DNA of 64,000 nt from Polyangiaceae bacterium (lineage in GTDB: Bacteria > Myxococcota_A > Polyangia > Polyangiales > Polyangiaceae). Shown one piece after another: positions 50,696 to 59,520 of the stretch. The first letter of the stretch is position 1. Every line of letters begins with the position of its first letter. The stretch is from positions 1,864,708-1,928,707 of the forward strand of contig JABTUA010000002.1 in the NCBI GenBank assembly GCA_015075635.1, written 5' to 3'. The notes under the pieces were generated by a model, which saw only the letters and a program-made list of their open reading frames with translations, made no database searches and was not told where the DNA came from. The translations under genes were made by a program, and so were the position numbers.

Positions 50696-52717
50696 GTGGC
50701 ATCGAGCGCCGCCATGGAGAAGGACGAGGGCAGCTCGCCCGAGGCGGGCTCGGGGGACGTGGACGCGAACGCCGAACCGGCCGCGGAGAAGACCCACGTA
50801 GACGAGAAACACGCCGGGCTTCCCCAGCTCACCGACGAGGAGATCCGCACCTGGACCCTCGAGCAGAAGGACCGCTGGTGGCTGAAGAACGTGTTCAAGG
50901 GCGACATGCCGCAGCTCACGCTGCGCTCCGGCCTCACCGGCATGTTCCTGGGCGGCCTGCTCTCGCTGACCAACCTGTACGTCGGCGCGAAGACGGGCTG
51001 GACCCTCGGCGTCGGCATCACCAGCGTCATCCTGGCGTTCGCGATGTTCAAGATCCTGTCGAGCTTCAAGCTCGGCCGTGAGTTCACCCTGCTCGAGAAC
51101 AACGCGATGCAGTCCATCGCCACGAGCGCGGGCTACATGACCGCGCCGATGATCTCGAGCCTGGCCGCCTACATGATGGTCACCGGCAAGGTCATCCCGA
51201 TGATGACCACGATGATCTGGATCACCGCGGTCGCCGTCCTGGGCGTGCTGTTCGCCTTTCCGCTCAAGCGTCGCTTCATCAACGACGAGCAGCTACCCTT
51301 CCCCGAGGGTCGCGCCGCCGGCGTGGTGATGGACGCGCTGCACTCCGGCGACGCCAAGGCCGGCTTGCTGAAGGCCAAGATCTTGGTCGTGACCGGCGGC
51401 CTGGCCGCGTTGCTCAAGGTCGCGCAGAGCGAGCCCATCACCAAGAAGCTCGGCGCGACGTTCCTGCACGTGCCGGAGTACCTGGACGACTGGCTGTACA
51501 AGCTGACCACGCTGAAGGTCGGCGGCGTGGACCTGCGCCAGCTCACGGTGCGCCCGGACACCGACTTCGTGATGATGGCCGCCGGCGGCCTGATGGGCAT
51601 CCGAACCGGCGTTTCCATCATGATCGGCGCCTGCGTCAACTACCTGGTGCTCGCCCCCTGGGCCATCGCCAACGGCGACATCCACGGCAAGCTGAAGGAC
51701 GGCGTCACGCTCTACGGCTTCCGCGCCATCACCATGTGGGCGCTGTGGGGGGGCGTCGCCATGATGACCACGGCCAGCCTGTTCGCCTTCTTCTCGAAGC
51801 CGCAGATCCTGGTCAGCGCCTTCAAGGGCCTGTTCGGCAAGAAGGACCCGACGAAGCAGAGCGACGTCCTCAAGGACATCGAGCTGCCCATGAACGTGTT
51901 CGTGATCGGCATTCCGGTGGTCGGCGGCATCGTGGTCGCGTTGGCCGCCCACTTCTTCGACGTGGCAGTGTGGATGGGCATCATCGCCATCCCGCTGATC
52001 TTCGTGTTCACGCTGATCGCGGTGAACTCCACGGGCCTGACCTCGATCACGCCGAGCGGCGCCCTGGGCAAGCTCACCCAGCTCACCTACGGCGTGATCG
52101 CCCCGGGCAACATCACCACCAACCTGATGACCGCCGGCATCACCGGCGAGGTCGCCGGCAACGCCTCGAACCTGCTCATGGACATCAAGCCGGGCTACAT
52201 GCTGGGCGGCAAGCCGCGCCACCAGGCCGTGGGCCACGTGCTCGGCATCATCGCCGGCGCGCTGGTCTCGGTGCCGGTCTTCTACCTGGTGTTCATGCGC
52301 AACGGACCGGCGAACCTGGTCACCGATCAGTACCCCATGCCCGGCGCCACCATCTGGAAGGCCGTCGCGGAGGTGCTGACCAAGGGCCTCTCGAACCTGG
52401 AGGTCAGCGCGCGCTGGATGGCCCTCGTCGGCGCCATCGTCGGCATCGCCCTCGAGGTCGGCAAGCTCGCGAGCAAGGGTCGCTTCTGGATCTCCGGCGT
52501 GGGCATCGGCCTGGCCTTCGTGATCCCGTTCAACACCTGCCTGGCCATGTTCATCGGCTCGTTCCTGTTCTGGCTGGCGGAGCGCCTGTTCAAGAAGGAA
52601 GAGAGCACCGCGCACCAGGTGTTCGTGAAGAACATGGAGCCCACCTGCGCCGGGCTCATCGCCGGCGGCGCTCTGATGGGCATCGGCGTGATCTTGATCG
52701 AGAACTTCGTGCTCTGA
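50696..52717 (+). CDS. OPT-family oligopeptide/metal-chelate transporter
   Basis: 673 residues from GTG 50696 (ATG 50714 is equally possible). After an acidic N-terminal tail of about 70 residues come many membrane helices with OPT signatures: LTLRSGLTGMFLGGLLSLTNLYVG, NNAMQSIATSAGYM, FPEGRAAGVV, and TGEVAGNASNLLMDIKPGYM. Bacterial OPT proteins import peptides or metal-siderophore complexes by proton symport. Substrate unknown. Its promoter region carries the leftover gene tail at 50585. Confidence 0.9.
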   Translation: MASSAAMEKDEGSSPEAGSGDVDANAEPAAEKTHVDEKHAGLPQLTDEEIRTWTLEQKDRWWLKNVFKGDMPQLTLRSGLTGMFLGGLLSLTNLYVGAKTGWTLGVGITSVILAFAMFKILSSFKLGREFTLLENNAMQSIATSAGYMTAPMISSLAAYMMVTGKVIPMMTTMIWITAVAVLGVLFAFPLKRRFINDEQLPFPEGRAAGVVMDALHSGDAKAGLLKAKILVVTGGLAALLKVAQSEPITKKLGATFLHVPEYLDDWLYKLTTLKVGGVDLRQLTVRPDTDFVMMAAGGLMGIRTGVSIMIGACVNYLVLAPWAIANGDIHGKLKDGVTLYGFRAITMWALWGGVAMMTTASLFAFFSKPQILVSAFKGLFGKKDPTKQSDVLKDIELPMNVFVIGIPVVGGIVVALAAHFFDVAVWMGIIAIPLIFVFTLIAVNSTGLTSITPSGALGKLTQLTYGVIAPGNITTNLMTAGITGEVAGNASNLLMDIKPGYMLGGKPRHQAVGHVLGIIAGALVSVPVFYLVFMRNGPANLVTDQYPMPGATIWKAVAEVLTKGLSNLEVSARWMALVGAIVGIALEVGKLASKGRFWISGVGIGLAFVIPFNTCLAMFIGSFLFWLAERLFKKEESTAHQVFVKNMEPTCAGLIAGGALMGIGVILIENFVL

Positions 52718-52718
52718 G

Positions 52719-53276
52719 TCAGCGCCGACCCGGCGGCTTCACCGGTTCGCCGAGCTCCGAGTCCCACTCCAGCGTGAAGAAGCTGGGCGTGGGGAAGCGG
52801 AGCGGCCCGAGCTCGACGTACATGCAACCGAGCAGGAGGCGCGCGTCGCCATGGTTCAGCGCGACCAGCGGATCGCGCATGAAGCGGATGACGTCGAACC
52901 AGCCGTTTTCGCCGACCCCGTAGTCGAGCAAGACCGGCGGCCGTCCCGGCACGGGCATCTTGCGCTGCCCCGGCTCCACGACGTGGAAGTGGCCGAAGCT
53001 GATGCTGTCGCCGCGCCGGAGCTTGGGCAGGCACGGCCCGTCGAGCTCGTTCTGCTCGAGCCGGACGTTCCAGCCCCGGAGCACGCCGGTCTTCGGATCG
53101 CGATGGAAGACCTTCTTGAATTTCTTCCACGTCAGCTTCTCCACGAAGCGAGGCATGTTCAGGCTCACGCCCTTGTATTCGGTGTCGTCGAGCGCGGCCG
53201 CGTCGAAGCGGTGTCCCGCCGCGAACGCTTCGCGGAGCTCACGCGAGCTCGCGTGGAGCAGATCGGCGGCCTTCAT
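52719..53276 (-). CDS. Conserved-looking protein of unknown function
   Basis: 185 residues from ATG 53276; a start at 53333 would overlap the upstream gene. No signal peptide. Distinct stretches include DDTEYKGVSLNMPRFVEKL, WKKFKKVFHRD, GWNVRLEQN and YGVGENGWFDVIRFMRDP. The pattern looks like a genuine enzyme or binding domain, but I do not recognise a family. It ends one base from the OPT stop, convergent, and is just downstream of the Cys-rich lipoprotein gene on its strand. Confidence 0.65.
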   Translation of the reverse strand: MKAADLLHASSRELREAFAAGHRFDAAALDDTEYKGVSLNMPRFVEKLTWKKFKKVFHRDPKTGVLRGWNVRLEQNELDGPCLPKLRRGDSISFGHFHVVEPGQRKMPVPGRPPVLLDYGVGENGWFDVIRFMRDPLVALNHGDARLLLGCMYVELGPLRFPTPSFFTLEWDSELGEPVKPPGRR

Positions 53277-53280
53277 GCCC

Positions 53281-54447
53281 TCAAACGCACTGGCCGTTGC
53301 TGCAGCTCTTGCCCGCGCCGCACTTCCGCCCACAGCCGCCGCAGTTGTCCAGGTTGGTCAGCGGATTGACGCAGCCCGCTCCCGGGCAGCAGAGGGAGCC
53401 CGTCGAGCAGGCCGCGCCGCCGTTGCAGCTACAGACGGCGTCGGGACCGGACTTGATGCAAGCCTCGCCGAGCTTGCACGTCGTGCCGGCGCACACGCAG
53501 AGGTGCGAGGTCGTGTTGCAGCTCACGCCTGAGAGGCCGTTCGAGGCCTCGCACTGCGCCGTCGTGCTGCACCCGCAGGCGCCGCTGAAGCAGGAGAACT
53601 TCGAGACCAGGCCGCCCTGCGAGCTGCACACGTTCCCGCAAGCGCCGCAGTCACTCGAGTCGGTGTTCAGGTTCGACTCGCAGCCGTCGTCGGGCACGAG
53701 CTTGCTGCTCTCGTTGCAGTTGCCCCAGCCGGCGTTGCAGGTCGGGGCGCAGCTGCTCCCCGAGCACGCGGTCGAGCTGGCGTTGGCCATCGAGCACGTG
53801 CGGCTGCACTTGCCGCAGTGAGCCGGATCGCTGGTGTTCAGCGCCTTCTCGCAGCCGTTTCCGAACTCACCGTCGCAGTTGCCGAAGTTGGTGGACGTGC
53901 AGCTGAGCCCGCAGACCGGCCCCGTACCAGTGCACGACGCCTGCGAGTTGGTGCCGCTCGGCGGGGCCGGGCAAGGACTGCACGAGGTCGTCGAGCTGCA
54001 GCCATAGGTGGTGCTGTACTTCGAGACGCACGCTCCGGAGCAGAGCTTCTGCGTGCTCAGGCAACCCCCGGTGCCGCCGGTGCCGCCGGTGCCGCCGGTG
54101 CCGCCGGTGCCGCCGGTGCCGCCGGTGCCGCCGGTGCCGCCGGTCGCCCCGCTGCCACCACCGCCCGCTGCGCCTCCCGCGCCCGCGACGCCGCCGCTCC
54201 CTGCGGCGCCCCCGCTCCCCGCGACGCCCCCGCTGCCGCCGGTCCCGCCCGTACCGCCGCCGTCCGTACCGCCGGTGCCGCCGCTCGGCTTGTCACCGGC
54301 GACGCACTTTCCGCTCGTCGAGTCACAATAGTAGCCGTCGGCGCAGGGGCACTTCTTGCCCTCGAGATCCACGGCCTCGACGGTGCAGCCCGCGCCGAGA
54401 ACCCAGGCGACCGCCGCCCCAAAACCTGCCACCAACCAACGGCCCAA
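53281..54447 (-). CDS. Cys-rich surface lipoprotein with Gly/Thr repeat
   Basis: 388 residues from a TTG at 54447 with GGAGG five bases upstream; starts further up have no ribosome site. Lipobox VLGAGC, an early Cys-rich patch, a linker of Gly-Gly-Thr and Gly-Ser-Gly (about 50-125) and then about 240 residues with more than 35 Cys arranged in repeats of the type DPAHCGKCSRTC and NCGGCGRKC. This layout is a hallmark of myxobacterial secreted proteins. The repeat-encoding DNA is at 54068-54143. Role: probably extracellular structure or adhesion; inferred. Confidence 0.75.
   Translation of the reverse strand: MGRWLVAGFGAAVAWVLGAGCTVEAVDLEGKKCPCADGYYCDSTSGKCVAGDKPSGGTGGTDGGGTGGTGGSGGVAGSGGAAGSGGVAGAGGAAGGGGSGATGGTGGTGGTGGTGGTGGTGGTGGTGGCLSTQKLCSGACVSKYSTTYGCSSTTSCSPCPAPPSGTNSQASCTGTGPVCGLSCTSTNFGNCDGEFGNGCEKALNTSDPAHCGKCSRTCSMANASSTACSGSSCAPTCNAGWGNCNESSKLVPDDGCESNLNTDSSDCGACGNVCSSQGGLVSKFSCFSGACGCSTTAQCEASNGLSGVSCNTTSHLCVCAGTTCKLGEACIKSGPDAVCSCNGGAACSTGSLCCPGAGCVNPLTNLDNCGGCGRKCGAGKSCSNGQCV
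54068..54143. repeat. Nine-base tandem repeat inside the Cys-rich lipoprotein gene
   Basis: About eight near-perfect copies of CCGGTGCCG (+ strand) encode Gly-Gly-Thr triplets on the - strand. A change by any number of units keeps the reading frame, so the linker length can vary without breaking the gene. Confidence 0.85.
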
Positions 54448-54601
54448 ACGAACCTCCAAGATGCCATCGAACCATAGCGGGTCTGGCCAGGGGCTCAACC
54501 CAAGCGCCCGCATCTCGGCGAAATTGGGGCGTTTGCGCGATCGCCGCGGTCGGGGGAAGGTTCCGTCCCTCCGCGCATAGAACCCGAAAGGTCGCTCCTT
54601 C

Positions 54602-55444
54602 ATGCTCCTCCGCCTTCGCCTTCCGTTCTTCTCCACCTGCTTCGCGCTCTGGGCGCTCGGCTGCTCCTCGGCGGGCACGAGCGGCGGCGCCGCGCCCTGT
54701 GACGACGCCGGTCTCTGCGGACCCGGCCTCACCTGCGTGCAGGGCTACTGCATCGCTCCCGAAGGCGGCGCCGGCTTCGGCGGCAGCAGCTCCGGCGGCA
54801 GCACGTCGGGCGGCAGCAGCTCCGGCGGCTTCGGCGGCTTCGGCGGCGCCAGCGGCTTCGGCGGCGCCAGCGGCAGCGGCGGCAGCAACTTCGGTGGCTC
54901 GAGCGCGACCGGCGGCGTGAGCGGCGGTGGTGGCACGAGCGCCAGCGGCGGCAGCGGGGCAACCGGTGGCTTCGGTGGCAGCGGCGGCGTTCCACCAGGC
55001 GGCGGCGGAAGCGGAGGGAGCGGCGGCTCGAGCGCCAGCGGCGGCAGCGGTGGTAGCGGCGGCGTGCCCCCGAGCGGCGGCGGCGGCAGCGGCGGCTCTT
55101 CAGGATCCGCCGGCACCTGCTGCACGGTGCACTCGACGCCGGGCTGCACGAACGCGAGCATCCAGGCGTGCGTGTGCGCGCAGGACAGCTACTGCTGCTC
55201 CACCGACTGGGACAGCACCTGCGTGAGCGAGGTCACCTCCTTCGGCTGCGGCAGCTGCTCCGGCGGCAGCGGCGGCAGCGGCGGCTCGAGCGGCTCCGGC
55301 GGCAGCGGCGGCGGCACGGGTCAAGTCTGCGGCACGGTCACCTGCGGGTCCGCGGCCAGTTGCTGCACCTGCTCGGGCCAGAAGATCTGCATCTCGCTCC
55401 CGAGCGGCTACACCTGCTCGTCCTGGTCCTCGACCTGTAGCTGA
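54602..55444 (+). CDS. Gly/Ser-rich lipoprotein with Cys-rich C-terminal domains
   Basis: 280 residues. Lipobox WALGCS (Cys21), a short Cys cluster (CDDAGLCGPGLTCVQGYC), about 120 residues of Gly/Ser/Ala repeats (FGGSSSGGSTSGG-type), a Cys-rich module (TCCTVHSTPGCTNASIQACV, CCSTDWDSTCVSEV), a second Gly linker, and a last Cys module ending WSSTCS. The CC-STDWDSTCVSEV pattern is found in other myxobacterial secreted proteins. It is divergent from the other Cys-rich lipoprotein gene. Confidence 0.75.
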   Translation: MLLRLRLPFFSTCFALWALGCSSAGTSGGAAPCDDAGLCGPGLTCVQGYCIAPEGGAGFGGSSSGGSTSGGSSSGGFGGFGGASGFGGASGSGGSNFGGSSATGGVSGGGGTSASGGSGATGGFGGSGGVPPGGGGSGGSGGSSASGGSGGSGGVPPSGGGGSGGSSGSAGTCCTVHSTPGCTNASIQACVCAQDSYCCSTDWDSTCVSEVTSFGCGSCSGGSGGSGGSSGSGGSGGGTGQVCGTVTCGSAASCCTCSGQKICISLPSGYTCSSWSSTCS

Positions 55445-55466
55445 GCTAAAGAGTCGGCTTTCCCGA

Positions 55467-55486
55467 GCCCCCGTAGCTCAGGGGAT
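55467..55486 (+). repeat. 20-bp copy of the tRNA-Arg 5' end (possible att site)
   Basis: GCCCCCGTAGCTCAGGGGAT is identical to bases 1-20 of the intact tRNA-Arg at 60215 and in the same orientation; the sequence then departs completely (CCGTCTGGG...). It cannot fold as a tRNA. A direct repeat at both ends of a stretch containing a recombinase fragment is what a site-specific integration leaves. Confidence 0.6.
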
Positions 55487-55638
55487 CCGTCTGGGCAGTA
55501 GAGGTGCCCGCGATCACAGTCGCGGCACAGGCAGAACACGGCCCGGCAATCGTCCTGAACGCACTGGGCTTGCCAAGATCGTCCACTCGCGAGAGCGACC
55601 ACCGGAAATTCGGCTACCTCGTGAGACTCGTGCGACAA
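55487..55638 (-). pseudogene. Zinc-ribbon gene fragment, cut by the att-like repeat
   Basis: From ATG 55638 about 50 codons include CVQDDCRAVFCLCRDCDRG, a Cys-rich ribbon of the type met in small proteins near transposons. The frame then runs into the tRNA-like 20-mer and loses character. The parent is not certain; the feature is called on Cys pattern and codon use. Confidence 0.3.
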
Positions 55639-55673
55639 CCCGATTGTCGAACGCGTCCACTCGCGGCGACCCG

Positions 55674-55708
55674 GGGCTCGGAGCTAGTGACTCCGGGCCC
55701 TTCTCTTT
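55674..55708 (+). terminator. Intrinsic terminator on the + strand
   Basis: GGGCTCGGAG (55674-55683) pairs with CTCCGGGCCC (55691-55700), nine Watson-Crick pairs and one U-G, 7-base loop, followed by TTCTCTTT. No + strand gene ends immediately before it except the lipoprotein at 55444. The rest of 55445-55885 holds only the att-like repeat and ribbon fragment. Confidence 0.6.
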
Positions 55709-55885
55709 GGTGGCGGTGGTGCGGATCGTCCGGCGGCTCACGCGGAAGGGCCAACTACGTCGCCGGGGCGGGACGCCCAGAATTCCGCGCTTTCAGGTGC
55801 CCGCTAACACGCAGTCTCCCCGGAGCAACCGGCGATGGTGTGACAACCAAGCAGAACGAGGATCGCAAGGCAGGCTCGGCGCGGT

Positions 55886-56335
55886 TCACAAAGAGGCATC
55901 GCCCACAGCTCCTCCGCCGCCGTTAGCCCAGTTGAAGCCGAATGCGACATCCAGAGCTGGACACGACGCACTCGTGGGAGGCGGCGCTCCCCCGTTGTAC
56001 TGATCAGAGTAAACCACGGCTCCCGTATCGTCCATTACCGACAGAGTGACAACCGTATAGAAGCTCTTGACGGAAAGAGTCACACGGATGCCGTCGGAGC
56101 AAATAGAGCTAACAACCCCTCCCTCCAGAACGTTGCACGTCCGGTCCACAACCACGCATTCATCGGCACAAATGCGCGCGTGATCGAAGGCGATGTTCGG
56201 GCCTCCCCCGCCGTCATAGACGTACACGCGAACATGCTTCGGGCACACCGGCTCCGAGGGCTCCTGCCCGCAGGCCACGGCTACAGATGCCACAGCGGCC
56301 CTACTGAGCGACCGCCGCAGATGCCAACGGAGCAT
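55886..56335 (-). CDS. Small lipoprotein of unknown function
   Basis: 149 residues from ATG 56335 (a second ATG at 56347 is possible). Lipobox SVAVACGQ, then a beta-rich domain with four to six Cys (ARICADECVVVDRTCNV, SSICSDG) and a Gly-rich end. Codons here are less G/C-biased than in the rest of the window, as for other genes between 55.4 and 64 kb, which suits acquired DNA. No homologue recognised. Confidence 0.55.
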   Translation of the reverse strand: MLRWHLRRSLSRAAVASVAVACGQEPSEPVCPKHVRVYVYDGGGGPNIAFDHARICADECVVVDRTCNVLEGGVVSSICSDGIRVTLSVKSFYTVVTLSVMDDTGAVVYSDQYNGGAPPPTSASCPALDVAFGFNWANGGGGAVGDASL

Positions 56336-56738
56336 TTTGCCATCCACAGATTGGCGAGTTTACCGCTGTGAGCCAGCTGTTTCCACGTTTGCCCTCGCCG
56401 ACGAAGCCCATCGGGCCTGAGCCGCGCGGATGGAGGATGTCGTGGGTTTCTTCCGCTGATTCCAGGTTCGGTCCGCCCCAGAATTCATCCCGCACGGGGA
56501 AACAGGAGGGCGCAGCGAAGCCGGGCGCAACGAGACCGACGCCAAACGACTGAGCTAGATCGAGCAACTCGCCCCAGAACACCGCGGTTGCCTGCGTTAG
56601 GTCCGCCCCCGGCACGTTGGTCACGCGACATGGCGGTGTTGTGCCGTTCGGACAGGGGAAAGCTTCGGCCATCACAAGATTCATGCGGTCGGGCTCGACC
56701 TCAATTCTTGAAAAAGGCAGGCGCAGCCCGCAGCGCAT
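56301..56738 (-). CDS. Hypothetical protein, 5' end probably cut by the IS66 element
   Basis: 145 residues from ATG 56738, ten bases inside the left target duplication of the IS. The frame continues open into the IS end, so the original start may be lost. It overlaps the lipoprotein gene (start 56335) by 35 bases. Protein-like stretches: RIEVEPDRMNLVMAEAFPC, LTQATAVFWGELLDLAQ, GVGLVAPGF. No family seen. Alternatively it is an intact short gene whose promoter was displaced. Confidence 0.45.
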   Translation of the reverse strand: MRCGLRLPFSRIEVEPDRMNLVMAEAFPCPNGTTPPCRVTNVPGADLTQATAVFWGELLDLAQSFGVGLVAPGFAAPSCFPVRDEFWGGPNLESAEETHDILHPRGSGPMGFVGEGKRGNSWLTAVNSPICGWQNAPLASAAVAQ

Positions 56739-56840
56739 TGGCGTGGTAGTATCCGGAGCACGGACCCCGTTCTTGAGGAACGGATCGCGTGACGCGATAT
56801 TCGCGGCGTGACCCAGCAGGCGAAGTCGGTTCGGAGGCGC

Positions 56841-58667
56841 CTACTCGGCCGCGTCAGCCAGTGCGGGCGGGACGGTGATCGTGCCGAGCTCAGCGTCGAG
56901 CTCGCCGGGGACGAGGCGCGCCCGCGTTGCCGCCCAGTAGGCGGGAGCGAGCTCGAGGTAGCGGTCGCGAGGCCAGTACGGCATGACGCGGATGATCTCG
57001 GTCAGATAGCGCTCGGGATCGAGGTCGTGGAGCTTGCAGCTGGCGATCAAGGAATAGAGGTTGGCGGCGGCGTGGGCGTGATCGTCGGAGCCGAAGAAGA
57101 GCCAAGCCTTTCTGCCGGTGGCGACGATCCTGAGCGCGCCCTCGCTGTGGTTGTTGTCCATGCGCAGCCTGCCGTCTTCGAGGAAGCGGCGCAGCGCGAG
57201 CTCCTGGCGCAGGACGTAGCCGAGGGCCTTGTTGACGAGGCCCCGCTCCTCGGTCGCGGGCCCGGCTCGAGCGCGTGCCCACTCGAAGAACTCGGCGACG
57301 AGCGGCTCGAGGACGGTCTTGCGTCTCTGCCGGCGCGTCGCTGGCGGCAATGTGTTCCAGCTTTCGTCGAGCTTGTAGAGCGCACGGATCCGGAGCAAGC
57401 CCTCCCGGCCGATGGCGAAGCCGCTGACAGCAGCGTCCCAGAAACGCCTGCGCGCGTGGCTCCAGCAAGCGACCTCGCTGGGCGCATCATTCGGGTCTTC
57501 GACGGCGTCTCCGCGGAACAGCGCGTCGTAGACGGCGTGCGCGTCCGCTTGAATGTAGCCGGAGAACCCGCGAAACATGTCGCAGACGGCAGCGCTCGTG
57601 TGCTTGGGCTGGTACTCGAAGAAGACGTGCTTCTTGTCGGCCAAGACGACGAAGAAGTGACCTTTCCTACAGGACTGCCGCCGCCCATCCGCAAGTGGCT
57701 CCGGGCGGATCGCGACTCCGGTGGCGTCGGTGGACAGACAGAACGCGTTCTTGCGGGCATCTTCCGCGCACGCGAGCACGATGGCGCCGAGGCAAGCCCC
57801 GACTTCCTCGATCGAGCGCGCCATGGTGGCGCGATCGAGGTCGATACCGTCCGCGGCGAGCTGCTCTTCTTGACGGAAGTACGGCATGCCGAAGCGGAAC
57901 TTCTGGACGATGATGTGCGCGAGCATGGTCGGCGCGAGCAGGCCCCGCCGCACGAGCAGCGGAGGCAGCGGGGCCGTGATGATGGTGAAACGAGGCCCGT
58001 CCTGCTCGATGACCGTGGTGTCTTCGGGCGAAGGCGCGGGCACGGGCTGCGGGACCGCGACCTTGTACTTGGCCCGCGCGAGTACGACCCGCACGGACCC
58101 TGGGCGCTGGTAGCCGAGCTTGTAGCTCAACTCCCAGTCGATCGGAGCGGCGCCGCTGGCCTCGAGCTCGAGGTCACGGATCTCGATGCGCCGCTCGGGA
58201 AGATCGGCTTCGGCTAGGTTTCTTCGGCCTTTGGGCTTGGGCCGCGGCTGGGCCGCCGGCTTGCCCGCCGGACGCGAGCCGACGGGCTCCGGAGTTGTCG
58301 ATGGCGCATTCTCGGTGTCCGTGGCCGGCGTCCCTGCGTCCGCAGCAGTATCGTTTCCGAGCTTCGCCGCGAGCTCGTCGAGCTTCTGTTTGGTCTTCTC
58401 GAACTCCATCTCGAGCTGGGTCGAGTCGACGCGCTCGGCTTTGGCGATGAAGATTCGTCGGCGCAAGAGCTCGAACTGCTCCATGAGCTGGCGGTAGGCG
58501 CGCTTCAGGTTGTCGCGCTCCGCGATGACGCCGGTGAGTTGCTCGCTCGTGGCGGCAAGCTGGTCGCTCGTGACGGCGAGCTCGAGACGCATGCGATTCA
58601 CCAGCGCCTCGAGCTCCTGCACGCGCTTCGACGGCGTCGATGACGACTCTGCTTGAACAGCGCTCAC
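56841..58667 (-). CDS. tnpC: IS66 transposase (TnpC)
   Basis: 608 residues from GTG 58667. N-terminal coiled coil (about 15-85), a Pro-rich linker, a zinc-type region reduced to few Cys, and the DDE catalytic core: LSTDATGVAIRP (first Asp), YIQADAHAVYDALF (second Asp) and DNNHSEGALR (Glu), followed by a C-terminal helical stretch ending ALADAAE. No frameshift or stop is seen. It works together with TnpA and TnpB, which lie upstream on the same strand. Confidence 0.93.
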   Translation of the reverse strand: MSAVQAESSSTPSKRVQELEALVNRMRLELAVTSDQLAATSEQLTGVIAERDNLKRAYRQLMEQFELLRRRIFIAKAERVDSTQLEMEFEKTKQKLDELAAKLGNDTAADAGTPATDTENAPSTTPEPVGSRPAGKPAAQPRPKPKGRRNLAEADLPERRIEIRDLELEASGAAPIDWELSYKLGYQRPGSVRVVLARAKYKVAVPQPVPAPSPEDTTVIEQDGPRFTIITAPLPPLLVRRGLLAPTMLAHIIVQKFRFGMPYFRQEEQLAADGIDLDRATMARSIEEVGACLGAIVLACAEDARKNAFCLSTDATGVAIRPEPLADGRRQSCRKGHFFVVLADKKHVFFEYQPKHTSAAVCDMFRGFSGYIQADAHAVYDALFRGDAVEDPNDAPSEVACWSHARRRFWDAAVSGFAIGREGLLRIRALYKLDESWNTLPPATRRQRRKTVLEPLVAEFFEWARARAGPATEERGLVNKALGYVLRQELALRRFLEDGRLRMDNNHSEGALRIVATGRKAWLFFGSDDHAHAAANLYSLIASCKLHDLDPERYLTEIIRVMPYWPRDRYLELAPAYWAATRARLVPGELDAELGTITVPPALADAAE

Positions 58668-58763
58668 GCAGAATCAGCTCCTACCGAAGTAGGAGTGATC
58701 TGTCGAGTGCGAACGCAAAGAAAATGCGAGCGACGCGCACCCCGACGCGTCGCTCGCGACGAG

Positions 58764-59120
58764 TCAGTGGATGCGCATGCGCGAACGCGGCGCCCGCTTC
58801 GGCGTCTCTGCCAGGTCCACGCCGTCGAGCAACGCGTCGAGCAGCGCCTCGTCGAGCTCGACGTGCCGCGCATCCGGAGAGCAGGACTCTGGAAGGCGAA
58901 ACACTCCACGGTCCAAACGTTTGTAGAACAAGCACATCCCGGAGCCGTCGAAGAACAGCACCTTCACCGCGTCGCGCCGCTTGCCGAAGTAGATGAACAT
59001 TGCACCGCAGCGCGCCTCGTACCCGATGCGCTCCAGCGCTGCTCCGGCCAGCCGATCGAACGACCAGCGCATGTCCACCGGCTCGAGGGCCACGAAGACC
59101 TGCACGCCGCGCGGGATCAT
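58764..59120 (-). CDS. tnpB: IS66 Orf2 (TnpB) accessory protein
   Basis: 118 residues from ATG 59120, with GGAGG seven bases ahead; the start overlaps the end of tnpA. Family pattern IPRGVQVFVALEPVDMRWSFD, MFIYFGKRRDAVKVLFFDGSG, and CLFYKRLDRGVFRLP is complete. TnpB is needed for IS66 transposition but its biochemical role is not clear. A distant relative without neighbours is at 63032-63352. Confidence 0.9.
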   Translation of the reverse strand: MIPRGVQVFVALEPVDMRWSFDRLAGAALERIGYEARCGAMFIYFGKRRDAVKVLFFDGSGMCLFYKRLDRGVFRLPESCSPDARHVELDEALLDALLDGVDLAETPKRAPRSRMRIH

Positions 59121-59461
59121 CGTGCACCTCCGAGCGCCCGAACCACGTCCGCGAGCAACTCGGCGTCGAAGCCCCGCGCGACCGAGATTCGGGCGCCCGA
59201 GACCTCCACGACCATCGCCTGGCCCGCGGCCGGTGCTCGCGTCCGCCGAACGACCCGAGCCAAGCGAATCGCCTTGGCCGCTCGCGGCTTGGTCGCACGC
59301 TGGCGACCATCGGCCCGGCGCCGCAGCTCCGTCGCCCACCACTTCAGCGTCGAGGGCTTGTAGGCTCGCCCCGAGGCGAACTCCTCCGCCCCCTTGCCGC
59401 TGCTCTTCCACTCCCTGATCCGCTCAGCCCACTTCGATTCCGTCTCTGTCATGCCTCCCAC
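59117..59461 (-). CDS. tnpA: IS66 Orf1 (TnpA) accessory protein
   Basis: 114 residues from GTG 59461 (ATG 59452 possible, but GGGAGG is then too close). SKWAERIREWKSSGKGAEEFA and YKPSTLKWWATELRRR form the helix-turn-helix that probably recognises the element's ends. The stop overlaps the tnpB start by 4 bases, giving coupled translation. It begins 26 bases inside the right inverted repeat. Confidence 0.88.
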   Translation of the reverse strand: MGGMTETESKWAERIREWKSSGKGAEEFASGRAYKPSTLKWWATELRRRADGRQRATKPRAAKAIRLARVVRRTRAPAAGQAMVVEVSGARISVARGFDAELLADVVRALGGAR

Positions 59462-59520
59462 TCTGCCGACTCGCGCGACCTGTCGGAAGAACGGGGTCCG
59501 TGCTCCGGATACGCGTGGTA

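Larger units (their letters stand above)
56749..59512. mobile_element. IS66-family insertion sequence, complete
   Basis: 2764 bp. Perfect 26-bp inverted ends at 56749-56774 and 59487-59512, beginning GTATCCGG and ending GTTCTT at the inner side. Direct repeats GCGTGGTA at 56741-56748 and 59513-59520 are the 8-bp target duplication typical of IS66. The three IS66 genes are all in order on the - strand. Intact ends and identical duplications indicate a recent insertion. The usual IS66 ends start GTAA, here GTAT. Confidence 0.93.

Noticed and set aside
55467..55540. Second tRNA-Arg
   Set aside because: Only the first 20 bases match; no anticodon arm, T arm or acceptor 3' strand follows.
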